From positions 1 through 64,000 of the forward strand of contig CAKJVC010000014.1 in NCBI GenBank assembly GCA_918026815.1: a stretch of 64,000 nt of DNA, read 5' to 3'. The translations under genes were made by a program, and so were the position numbers. The notes beneath the pieces were generated by a model. That model worked only from the letters and a program-made list of their open reading frames with translations. It was not told the origin of the DNA and searched no databases. The first letter of the stretch is position 1; the number at the start of each line of letters is the position of its first letter. This document shows positions 22,108 through 32,261 of this stretch, piece after piece. The stretch comes from Chalara sp. BL73 (Eukaryota; Ascomycota; Leotiomycetes; Helotiales).

Positions 22108-23270
22108 CTTTTATAAATCGTTGGCATGGTTCACTCCATTTCCTTTGTACGCCCACCAATCTCGGGTACCCGCGACAGCCCTGAAGCAAAAAAGATGCCG
22201 TGTCGGCGATCACTCTGAGGTGGTACAGTACTTTACAGTAACAATGCCAAATCCTGCGCCATTGCCATGCACGAAATCACGATCCAATGATCACCCACCA
22301 TCCATACCTTGGGACATCCATTTCATTTGAGGCGCGTCACACAGTCTCATTGCTGAAATGCAAGGGCATGAACACGGCTTGACTCTAAGGAAAGTCACGT
22401 GTGCTCTGGATAGATTGCTGTAGGGGACTTATGGACTAAGGCATCCGTCATGCTTTCTCGGTGTAGCTCGAGGGACGGTATCCGATATATTCATACTCAT
22501 ATGCCATATCTAGTTTCTTCATTCAAGGCTAAGGTAGTCTGAAAATATTTCTCGCATGAGATGCGATCAGTGGATGTATGTGAGTTCAGCTTCCAATTTA
22601 TCGATGAGACCTTAGTCACCGCGATAAATCGAAGCTGAAGAACCGAGGAAAGTGGTTGGTCATGATTCCATTTATGGCTCCCCTCTCACTTCAGCTCATC
22701 TGCAATAGCCCAGCATACGATGATACAACCACCTAGATGGGCTCTCTCACCGGGCAGATGCTGTCGTACTTCGCTGTTCAACTTTTAGGACATCCTGGTA
22801 GGATAACCTACTTAAAATGGCGACAGGCTCAGAGCTTTTTTCTCGGTGGCGCACACCGAACCTTACAGAACAGTTCCACCTCTTCATTTTGAGCAGGTAG
22901 AAGAGATCGATATCAATGTACCCACCCTTGAGGCTCAATCCCATTCTTCCGTTTTGTATTCACGTGAAAGAAGAAGGCAAAGGCCGCGTGCCGTTCTTTA
23001 ACCTGTTTATCTTTCACCCCGGACTTTCGCAGTCTGTCTGCTGTGCCAAGCATCTTCACTTCTTGGCGTCAGGAACGAGCTTGGCTCCAATAGTCAGGTC
23101 CTTAACCCAGATTTAACCAGATCTGCTGCGTCGCCGTCTTCCGAAGATACACACTTCAATTCCACTGGTTAATCGACCGGCGATCATGTAAACATCCTAA
23201 GAACAACATGCTTGGGTTTCTTTGCTTGGGTCAGGCCCATCTGCGTCACTCCGATAGAGTGCGAAAAAAA

Positions 23271-23280
23271 TGTATATAAT
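23271..23280 (+). promoter_or_regulatory. TATA-like box of the nuclease gene
   Basis: TGTATATAAT about 60 bp before the ATG at 23340. Confidence 0.4.
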
Positions 23281-23339
23281 CATCATGCTTCCAACCCGTG
23301 GTTTCTGTGCTCCAGCCACTTCTGTTGATCGTCACCAAT

Positions 23340-24348
23340 ATGCAGCTTCTAAATCTCCTCACAGGTACCGCTTTGGTCGCCTGTGCTTCTGCATTCAACA
23401 CTGATGTTCACAATCAGATTGGGTTCGTAAGTCGCCCAACATCATTTGCCACCTTGACACGAAAAGGGGATTTAATGGAATGCACAGATGGCTGAAAAGT
23501 ACCTAACCCACGAGACTCAAAGCATCATCAACAAGATTCTGGAACCGGAATATGCTAAATCCATTGGGCGTGCCGCCGCATGGGCAGACGGCTACCGAAA
23601 GGTGCCAGAAGGAGCCTACACCTACCAGTGGCACTGGATCGACTCGCTCGATACTCCTCCCGCAGTTTGCAACACCTATTATAACCGTGACTGCACAAAA
23701 GGAGGTTGCATTGTGTCTGCAATCGCGAACCAGACCGTTATCCTACGGGACTGTATCAGGGCTGCCAAGGCCGGCAAGCTCACTGGAGGCGCCAACCTCA
23801 CATGCTCATACGCATTGAAATGGATTGTGCATTTCACAAGTGATTTGGCTCAGCCTCTGCATACTTCGAATCTTGGTGAAGGCGGAAACGCCTTCAGCGT
23901 ATCCTATGGCGGAAAGACCAACAACTCGGTCCTCCATTCCATCTGGGACGGCGCTATCATCTACTCCCGCGCGAACAAGACCTCATTTTCGAACCAGACC
24001 ATCGATCCCTATTTCGAGGGATTGGTGAAGCGTACCAACGCTGACAACTTTTTCGAGCCAACAGATAGCTGGATCTCGTGCACCGATCCCGCCACGCCAG
24101 TCGCGTGCGCCATGGCATGGGCCAAGGATTCAAACATCTGGAACTGTGATTACATTTATAGCCAAGACTTTACGAAGCCGGATCTGAAAACGAGCGGATA
24201 CTTCGAGGGTGCTTACCCGATTGTGGAGTTGCAGGTGAGCAAGGCCGCGTTAAGGTTGGCAACATATCTAAATAAGTTGGTGGAGGGACGATATGATAAG
24301 GACCGGGAGGTGATATTGAGGGTCAATCCTGCCTGGAAGGAATTATAA
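23340..24348 (+). CDS. secreted S1/P1-type nuclease
   Basis: S1/P1 nucleases are secreted three-zinc enzymes that cut single-stranded DNA and RNA. Two exons, 23340-23426 and 23488-24348, give 315 residues; the intron (GTAAGT donor) joins GF to MAEKYL. I start at the second possible Met because it gives a normal signal peptide (MQLLNLLTGTALVACASA). Zinc ligands fall in place: His24 in TDVHNQIGF (mature residue 6), Asp in AWADGY, His in YQWHWID, the pair in HFTSDLAQPLH, and HSIWD. Cysteines in CNTYYNRDC and CIVSA, and many NxT/S sites, suit a secreted glycoprotein. One oddity: the mature N-terminus would be Phe rather than the usual Trp, whose backbone binds zinc. The length is normal. Likely roles are nutrient scavenging or attack on extracellular DNA. 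Confidence 0.92.
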
Positions 24349-24980
24349 ATGGATGCACTCATCGCATTTTTACAACTCTCATGAGCCACTAAAAACTGAT
24401 CCATGTGAGGTGATGGAGACATGATGCATAATGACAGAAAATGATAATAAAACAATAATATAAATACTAACAATACAGTTACTATGCTATATAAAAGAGC
24501 ACAACATTTATCATTACTCCCGCTTAAGCACGTAAAGGATGTTCAGTAGGCAATCCAAAGTCGTACAGCACTTCTTAATTAATTTTCGCTGTCGTCTTCT
24601 TTCAACCACACCATCATCCAGTTGTTCATATCATATTTCAAAATCAACCATCTTTCTCCCATTGGTTCATCGCTTACTTCATGAACAGCAGTATAATTCT
24701 AGCGCGAATTCCCAATTCTACAATACAAGTAACGGCAATAAGCCAGCGTCACAGGATACTTCAGCTGTGATAACTGTGAATCCCACGTGCTGGGTCTTCT
24801 TCCAATGTTCAAGTACTCGAGGCTATACCCAGCGCTCGATTGAATCAACTTCGACAGCTTATAGATCACAGCTCGCAACCAAAAACCTTACACCGCAAAC
24901 TCTTCTTACAAAAGGCTCCATCGTCATGCTTCGTTGGATCCCCCTATTTTAGAATGATCATAGCCAACGCCCAGAGATAT
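24349..24980. other. convergent 3' intergenic
   Basis: Space between the nuclease gene (+) and the tandem-zinc-cluster regulator (-). No gene recognised. Confidence 0.5.
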
Positions 24981-26585
24981 CTAATTCTCATCACAACCTC
25001 CAAGCCCGGCAGCTTTTCTGGCCCAAGCCAACGACTCTCTATAAGCCGGATCGACATGATCCCAGATATCTTGCATCATGCCCTTGCCCCAATCTTTAAG
25101 CCACCACACATGCGAATACCGGTGTAGGATGACACAATAATGACCAGCAATGATGATCGCTAGCGTGTGATGCTCACTCAAGAGCGTAATAAACCTCTCA
25201 GGCAAATTGCTCAGCCATTCGCCCACCAAATGAGCATTCCTCGGCTGCTCCTCGGAGGCCGCAAAAACAGGGCCCAGAGCAGCGATAGCCTTGGCGAAGA
25301 CCTCCGTCTCGTGGCCCGCGTCCACCTTCGAGAACTCCCCGTTCAGCCTCTCGAGGCTATCGACCGCCTCCCTCGTCTCCTCCGACGCCGGGGCTTCTCG
25401 CCCTGTGGTTATCTTCCCGGGGCCCCCATTGTCCTTCCGGAGGAACGGCTGCGCGACCCCCACGATCTTGTGCCACCCGGCTGCGAGGTGGAAGATCTGA
25501 TGCAGGTTATCCACCGTCCTGAGGCGGCCGTGCTGCGGGGGCCGGGAGGACGCGAGCGAGAACATGAGGGTGAGGCTCGAGAAGCCGATGCAGGCTGAGT
25601 AGCTGTTCGCGCTTATGTCGCCGAGCTCGCGCGTGAAGATGGCGAGCCCGGCGTTGTGGTGCGAGAGCGCCGCGGTGAGGTAGCCGTTTTGGGCCGCGCC
25701 GGTGTTCTGGTCCGCGAGGTGCATCGCGGAGAGGGCTAGCACGCCGTGCATCAGGAAATCGTGCGTCATGGCTTGCCTGGAGATGAAGGTTTGCGCGCTC
25801 TGCAGCGACGGGTCGTCGTATATGACGGTGTGGATGGTGGCGGTGAACCAGTTTATCATCAGTGCTAGGTCCTCAGAGGGTAGTTGCGGAGGAGCAGTTG
25901 CATCTTTGCCGTGCGCCGCAAAAGCGCTCTCTGAGATGAGCTGGGTGCTGGGACTGCTTCCGTCATATTGGAGCCTAGGTGGAGCTGGCTCCTGCGGAGA
26001 CTGGATCTTGTCTTTAGCCGGCCCAGCACCGCCTGCGGGTGAGCCTGTGTTATATTTACACTCTGTACCATAAACAAGGCATTTAGTGCACTGGGGCTTC
26101 TTTTCATCACACTACAAGATATAACATAAGCCGTGGTGCTTTTATTGCAATTCTAGCACTAACAGATGCCAATAAACAGAGAGCCGGGTTGCTAAAAACT
26201 TACCTTGATCTTCCGAGCCTTACAGGTAGTACATCCATTTCGAGTTTTGCGATGCGCACGTCGGCGGGTAATCTGGTCTTCGATCGTAGAGTCCGACGTA
26301 CGTCCAGATTGTGTCTCGTAAGCACTATTAGGTTGCCGTTCATAAGAACTGGAGCGACGACTTCGACTTTCACCAGGCCAGATCAACTCTCCTTTCGCTG
26401 GGTACTTGCATTCAAGATGACGGGCTGCACAATAGCTACACTGAGGCTTGTTCTCATCGCACTAGATCCATGAGCGTCACTAAAGATGTTTAAGCGTTGC
26501 GCATAGGAGAACGTACCTTGATATGGCTACGTTTGCACTCTTTGCAACCTCCACGTGACTTAGTATGTCGTCGACGACTGAGCAT
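24981..26585 (-). CDS. transcription factor with two tandem Zn2Cys6 clusters
   Basis: Three exons, 26585-26517, 26461-26204 and 26111-24981, give 485 residues; both introns are phase 0. Cluster 1 has Cys at 14, 17, 24, 31, 34, 41 (SRGGCKECKRSHIK then CDENKPQC). Cluster 2 has Cys at 100, 103, 110, 117, 120, 127 (RNGCTTCKARKIK then CDEKKPQC). Both show the C-x2-C-x6-C-x6-C-x2-C-x6-C spacing, and both are split by an intron directly before the third cysteine, which points to an internal duplication. A 58-residue Ser/Arg-rich linker separates them. The C-terminal part (DFLMHGVLALSAMHLADQ, then LTLMFSLASSR) resembles the Upc2-like, PF11951-type regulatory domain. One cluster is normal for this family, so two are unusual. 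A nuclear regulator; no target is evident. Confidence 0.85.
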
Positions 26586-27036
26586 GGATGCGCCAGACCA
26601 TTGATGATAGTTTTTAAGAACGAGCTGTGCTCAATGGCGAGGCAGGGGCTAGTATGATAGCACGTCAATATGGAGCCCGAGAATTTCTTTTTGAATGCGG
26701 GTGAATTGTTGGTCTAAATAAACTTTAAGGTTATGGAACGACTATAAATAGTCACCGGACAAATGACGAAACTGACTCGTCACGGTCTAACCAAGCCATC
26801 ACGGCAGAGTACACTACAGCTGAAACTTTTCGTTTGGGAAATCTTATGCAGGATATATCATTGATACAATTTGAAAATCTACTATATATCGACTGCCATC
26901 AATCAAAACCATCTTCGCGCAGTGTCAACACATATTGTTCCCCAGTGAATTACGAGCCCTCCACACCCCTTCTTCTATATCCTGAACAAAATGGCGCCCA
27001 CATATCCTTGCAAAATTTCTACAACATTTGTACAGT
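26586..27036. other. intergenic
   Basis: Upstream region of the tandem-cluster regulator and 3' side of the MARVEL-like gene. Nothing further recognised. Confidence 0.45.
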
Positions 27037-27827
27037 TTATTCATAATACTTTGGTGGCGGATCTGAACAAATCTCCTCTGGATCTGATGAAGAACCGTGG
27101 CCCCTATCACTATCTTCCAACGCCTTTCCCTCTGTCTTGCCCTTGGTAGGGTTGAACTCTTTCTTAATATCCTTCGTCTTTAGCACAGGGTTTGCCCGTG
27201 CCTCGTTCTCCAGAGCCATATTATCAAGCTTCCTTTTCGGCATATGGTTTTGCAAGCCTCCATTCTCAATCTCCGTTACCGGCCTATTATTCCCCGAGTC
27301 CATGCTGCCTGCCGGCCTCAAAGCCCTGTTGTCCTCAAGATCTCTTTCGCTAGTAATCGCGGGGACCTTTTTCGCAGCACAGCAGCACAAAACCAAAGTC
27401 GTCATCCAAAGAAACATATTCAGCAGCGAGATCCAGACGGCAGCCTTCATCCTCGCCACCGAGAGCGTAGATCCTTCCCCTTCGCTGTTTTCCCACCGTT
27501 GGAAATAAATATCTGCCCAAAGACTCCTGTGTGTGCAGCCCATAGTACCACCAATATCCCATCGCATAGAAACCACAGCCGCCTTCTCATGCTGATGAGG
27601 TAGTGGGTGATGCATGCTACAACCGAGAACGCAACGAGTACTTCAGCGAATACCCAGGCGCTCCCTGCATGACCTCCTGTTGATGAGGCATGTGAGAGGT
27701 CGATACCGTACAGAATGGCGACAATGATGGCGAAGATGAATTGTAGTAATCGAAGGACTGCTCGAGTTACATATGCCGGTGCGCAATCGACGCGCGAGAA
27801 TTGCTTTGGCATGGTGGGCATGGCCAT
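27037..27827 (-). CDS. MARVEL-like four-helix membrane protein, apparent frameshift
   Basis: The ATG at 27827 (MAMPTMPKQFSRVDCAPAYV) was chosen over an upstream Met because it leads straight into the conserved start of this fungal family. Helices 1-3 are in one frame (RLLQFIFAIIVAILYGI, VFAEVLVAFSVVACITHYLI, LCDGILVVLWAAHTGVFG). Helix 4 (MKAAVWISLLNMFLWMTTLV, then LCCC) and a long charged cytosolic tail ending DPPPKYYE are in another. The switch is near 27505-27515, where one frame reads VFGQI and the other IYFQRWENSEGEGS. No GT-AG intron there restores frame without removing helix 3. So a one- or two-base indel, real or from sequencing, is likely. About 260 residues if joined. MARVEL proteins sit in plasma or eisosome membranes; the role here is unknown. 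Confidence 0.6.
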
Positions 27828-28525
27828 TTCGCTCAACGAGATAGCGTGTATAGCTCTGAAGTGTAAAGCTCTAAAAAATCCAAATAGAAAAGGACTCACG
27901 CAGATTTGGCGGATTAAAGTCAACGCTGATATCTGTGAAGAGGTTTCTAGAAAAGAATCATGGAAAGAGGAGAGGAATGAATAAACCCCTGAAATAGAAT
28001 ACCTCAATGCCATGACTCCACTAAAACAACATCTTCTAACCTGAAAAATTTGAATCTTGCGTATCTACATGACCAAATTCTCGGCTCGTTCTACCTCGTA
28101 TCGTATATACGCCCCCAAAACAGCCTAGACAAGGTTTCAAGCACCGATGCCAAGCAGCGGGAAGCGCAATTAAGCTCAAGCGTTCCAGATCCACCATTTA
28201 TGCGAGCGAAACATCATGCAAAGCGCTAACCCCTTTCAGCAATTTCATACGGAATCCGAATCTCGTATCGTGTTTACATACCACATTCAACCATGCTCGG
28301 CGTCTAGTTGTCGCAACATCGACATTGTCTGTTGCCGCTGCGGTCCTTTATGTCCTATACAGGAGTATCTGTTCAGGATGCGTTACAAGACTAACGGTAT
28401 CAATATGGCAAATACGATCGCGGTTGATGTTCCATGATGAGCCTCAATAGCATACGCGCCCTCCCTGTGAAGTGCTGGTACAAACAAGATAATGCGATCC
28501 ACCATAAAATTTGGCCACGGTAACT
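27828..28525. other. divergent promoter region
   Basis: Upstream of the MARVEL-like (-) and RTA1-like (+) genes. No gene seen; the TATA-like site for the latter follows at 28526-28535. Confidence 0.45.
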
Positions 28526-28535
28526 CATATATATA
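28526..28535 (+). promoter_or_regulatory. TATA-like box of the RTA1-like gene
   Basis: CATATATATA about 90 bp before the ATG at 28626. Confidence 0.35.
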
Positions 28536-28625
28536 GGAGACTTCGTAGGTTGTCATTTTCAACTGTCTTGGAAAAATCTCAAGAACTCACTATCTTCTCA
28601 TCCATCACTATCCCTCTTCGTCAAA

Positions 28626-29232
28626 ATGGCAGTGAAATCAGGCGAGGCCGAAAATCCTCTTTACCCATACACTCCAAACAAAGCCGCCGCATACGTATAC
28701 GTCGCTATCTTCGCCATAACAGCCGTCATCCACACAGTCATGATGTTTCCCTTCCGCGCCGCGTTCTTTATCCCCCTCATCATCGGCCTCGGCAGTAAGT
28801 CCCACACCTTCAGTCTCGGCTCCACATCTAACATTTCATACAGTGGAAGCAGGATCCTACTACTTCCGCAGCGTCTCCAGCGACAACACACGGCTGATCC
28901 TGCCCACCGTGCTCAACGGGCTGCTCAACCTCGGCGCGCCGCCCTTCATCGCAGCGACCATTTACATGATCCTCGGGCGCATCATGCGAGTCCTGAAAGC
29001 CGAGATCTTCTCGCCCATATCGCCGCGATGGCTGACGAAGCTGTTCGTGCTGGGCGACATCTTGTGTCTCGCCAGCCAGATGATGGGCTCGATACTCTCG
29101 GCGAGCGACAAGGCAGACGAGCGGGAGCGGGGCAGGATCATCGTGCTTGCTGGGCTGATATTCCAGTTTGTGATATTCTGCCTGTTTATCCTGCTGACCT
29201 TGGCCTTCGAGATACGGTATCAATCAGTCTGA
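28626..29232 (+). CDS. RTA1-like membrane protein, C-terminally truncated
   Basis: RTA1-domain proteins (PF04479) are seven-helix fungal plasma-membrane proteins linked to lipid translocation and to resistance to toxic compounds. Two exons, 28626-28794 and 28844-29232, give 185 residues, across a 49-bp GTAAGT intron. Family marks: YVAIFAITAVIHTVMM, FFIPLIIGLG, APPFIAATIYMILGRIMR (the best signature), FVLGDILCLASQMMGSIL and LIFQFVIFCLFILLTLAFEI. That is about five helices. The protein then stops after IRYQSV, whereas family members continue for roughly 100 residues with two more helices. Immediately after the stop, HET-domain remnant sequence begins. The 3' end of the gene has probably been replaced by rearrangement, so function is doubtful. 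Confidence 0.7.
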
Positions 29233-29999
29233 CTCCCAAGAGAGGAGCTCTCAGGTCCTATTGCTGCACACGGATCTTCGAGTCTGCTACGGCCGTCATC
29301 GCTTGGCTCGGAGACGAGGATATTCCTAGGAATAGAGTCTCTCACTCGCTTACTTCCATGTCTGCTAACTACCTGAGGCGATCACGGGAGACCGAGTGGC
29401 ATAACCTACTACCATTATTGTCTCACTCTGGTGGACAGAATTTGGGTAGTTCAAGAAGTTATGCTATCAAGCCAATTGAATATACTACTCGATCACGAAG
29501 AAATGGGATGGAAAACTTTCTGGGACCGTGTTCACAGCGAAATGAAACAAAGTCCAGATCATGGAAAAGTGATTCCGACTTCTGTTAAATCAGGGTTGCG
29601 ATTCTATTCCCTGGCATCAACAAGTAAAACAATACAGTTCCTCCGAAAGGAGCACAAAATATCATGGTGGTATTATGATCCAGGCCTCGAGCGAGCCGCA
29701 GTGGCAGAACTTGTTAGAATCCTCGATTTCTCGAGCACTCTTATCGCTGCTGACCCACGAGACAAGATATATGGGCTTTTGAGTTGTTGCAGCCAGTAGG
29801 GATCAAAATTCCAGCCCCCGACTATTCGAAGACTGTAAGAATGGTCTTTGAGGAAGCGAGATTCGCGCTGATCAAGAGGATCCGCGAAGTTGGAGATTAT
29901 GTCAAGCCTATTCGCGTTCCTGAGCAGTGCCCAGTGCCATGTATATTTGAGGCAAATTCAGGTGAAACAACCTATGCCTATCGAAATTCACTTGGATAA
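29233..29999 (+). pseudogene. HET-domain gene fragment, decayed
   Basis: Three pieces of one HET protein lie in order but in different frames: ESATAVIAWLGDEDIPR near 29280-29325, DRIWVVQEVMLSSQLNILLD near 29433-29495 running on to AADPRDKIYGLLSCC near 29750-29790, and GIKIPAPDYSKTVRMVFEEA near 29800-29860. The frame breaks are near 29425 and 29793. The N-terminal signature block is missing, so this is a 5'-truncated, frameshifted fragment abutting the truncated RTA1-like gene. HET identity is based on the order and wording of these blocks. Confidence 0.6.
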
Positions 30000-30050
30000 A
30001 CAACATGACAATTCCCGTCCGGAAGTTCTTAAAAAAGTTCGACACCAGAC

Positions 30051-31603
30051 TTGAATGGAGACCCGGGCGTAGCAGATACTGTGTTAGAATCTTGCATACC
30101 ACCTGGAGTTTTGCAGCACGCTGAAGGAGAGACAGAGGAGTCTTCAGACGGCGAGGAATACGTTCCTGAGACGACTCACCCGTCATTCTTCGATGACTTC
30201 ATCAACCGTCACAAACAATCTCTTTTAAAGCAAGCATTTGAACACCTGGGGTCAATGTCGCTTCGCGGCACTGCAACAAATTGCTGTGGCAGTACGAATG
30301 CTTCACAAAACGGATCTATAGGAAATGCAGGATCGAATCAAGAGCACGGAGAAAGCAACAATAAGGCGAAGGGAACTGAGTCTCAAGAGCAAGCACGAGG
30401 CAGTCGTCGTAAGAGAGATGACGGGAAAACGAAGACGAAGAAAACGATGGGCGGCGTCCCACGAAGCAGCCGAACATGGATTAACCCACGGAACAGATTT
30501 GCGTGTCCATATTTTCAGAGGAACTCACAAAGTCCAAGGCTGCGTGCATCTTGTCGAGGCTACGGATTCGACACCATTTCCAGGCTTAAGTAAGTAAACA
30601 TTCACATTCCCCTTCTCTCTTTGAAATGGTTCTTTCCTCCCTTTCATCTAACCAACCAATATTATAAATAGAGAGCATCTCTATCGCACCCATCACATAC
30701 ATCCATGCGATAGATGTGGTGAGATATTTGTAAAAAGATCGTCCGTGACAGAACATTTGCGATCGCTACAAGTATGTGATAGCATAGCTTGGAGAGCGAT
30801 ATTCGACCCAGCTGAAGGATTTGATGATCAACAACAGGAGGGTCTTAGACGGAAGACTGTCCGAACCTGGAATCAAATATTTAAGATTCTCTTTCCCGAG
30901 GATCCTGAGAGCTCGTACCCTCCTCAATGTAAGTGCTAGCATCTTTATAGCGGCTGAAGAACTGTGATGCTGATGCGTCTTGCTTTCAGGCTACTGCAAT
31001 ACAGAGTTTGTTGAGCTTCTGGACAAATTTCATACTTACTATCTCCTCGGGATCCGACGTCTAATTCCCCAGCGCCTCACTGCTGCCACCTTTCTCTCCA
31101 CAGTACCTCTCCACCAGCAAGACGAAGTCCGCAATGAACTCTTGAATATAGTTAACGATATCCACAATGAAATCCTCACATCTTTCAGAAGAGACGCGCT
31201 AAAGGCCGCTGCCAGTTCTTCCCAAGAAGTCCCGACATCGCAGACGAACGATATCACAGATGCTGGTATCAGTCATGGAGTAATGCCTATGGTTGGTGCG
31301 AACGATTTTTCGGATCCCAACTCCGCGTTCCTGACGTATATCTATCAAGTTGCACCCGAGGGAACACTAGGGAGCATGAACTCGATTGGCTTTCACGACC
31401 TCGGGGTTGGAGCCACTGGAATTCCTACCAATAACCCAGGAGTACTACTGGGGCCACAGGAACAGTATCCTGTGAGAACAGATTCTCTTGGCGAAACCAG
31501 TAGTAGGGGCGACATGTCCGCATTAGTTCTATCAGACGGCTTTCAATCTGACCTTGGCGGTACTCTTGATGATGGCCCTTGGTCCTTGATTGAACACGCT
31601 TAG
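30051..31603 (+). CDS. C2H2-like zinc-finger protein, 5' end uncertain
   Basis: Exons: up to 30589, 30672-30928 and 30990-31603, with good GTAAGT donors. An acidic start (ETEESSDGEEYVPETTH) leads to a basic region (GSRRKRDDGKTKTKK), then FACPYFQRNSQSPR, a CRGYGFDTISRLKEHLYRTH block spanning the first splice, and CDRCGEIFVKRSSVTEHLR. This FACP...C...RLKEHL-H...C..C pattern is common in uncharacterised ascomycete C2H2-type proteins, which are probably nuclear. A coiled, glutamine-rich stretch follows, then a low-complexity tail ending WSLIEHA. There is no ATG at the head of the open frame: the first in-frame Met is at 30255, so an upstream exon is missing from my model or the 5' end is disrupted. 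An ATG at 30005 is in another frame. About 460 residues as drawn. Confidence 0.65.
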
Positions 31604-32261
31604 CATGCTGGCCCTACTGGCACTGGCACCAGCATCATAGCTAAGCTAAGTTAGATTCGTGAACCAACGTATGAAAATTGCACAGTTGAACAAAATAGAG
31701 TCCAAGCCTTTGCTCAAAGCTTTTTTTTGTTTTGTTTTTGATATGTGACTCCGTAGAGCGATCACCATAGAAACATTATAACTGATTTAAGGTTGGTTTG
31801 ATTACCGTGCAAAAGTCCAGATCAAATATATCATGGATCTTCTTTTCGGCTCCCTAAAAACATCACCTTACTACCAAAGTGATTGTTTATACCGATAATC
31901 AGAACACCTTCAATTATGATGTCATAGAGATTTTTTGATCAAGCTCAGCATGGTCTAATGCATTGAGAATGTTGAGTATGAAAATGGCCTTTAGTCGGCC
32001 CAAATTTTAATGATTTGTCCAAGCAATGGTACATCGAGCCATCGAGGATATAAGCGGAGCTAGAACATGTGGAAGGCATGTGACTAAAAAAAAAAGACAG
32101 CCTTCCAAGACAGGCATGCAACAAAAAGGTATTATCAGGTGCTCGTTGAGTTCAGGCGGTGCAACTCGGTGGAACTTAGCTCTCTGGAAGCAATCACCGT
32201 TCATGCACATACGCTTACACCCCGGGTCCATTTTGATTTTTTTTACTCCATAAATCAAAAT
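31604..32261. other. convergent 3' intergenic
   Basis: Space between the C2H2-like gene (+) and the oxygenase gene (-). No gene recognised. Confidence 0.5.

Larger units (their letters stand above)
21291..23270. other. large intergenic region
   Basis: About 2 kb between the divergent regulator (-) and nuclease (+) genes. The first 600 bp are G-rich on the plus strand; a short ATC/ACC microsatellite lies near 22080-22107. Open frames near 21880-22330 are serine/proline-rich low complexity and are not taken as genes. Confidence 0.5.

Noticed and set aside
21883..22330. Overlapping open frames upstream of the nuclease gene
   Set aside because: Ser/Pro/His low-complexity translation driven by a CAT/ATC microsatellite and pyrimidine-rich DNA.
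25167..26073. Plus-strand frames of up to 143 codons opposite the tandem-cluster regulator
   Set aside because: Arg/Gly/Pro-rich antisense translation of a GC-rich coding exon.
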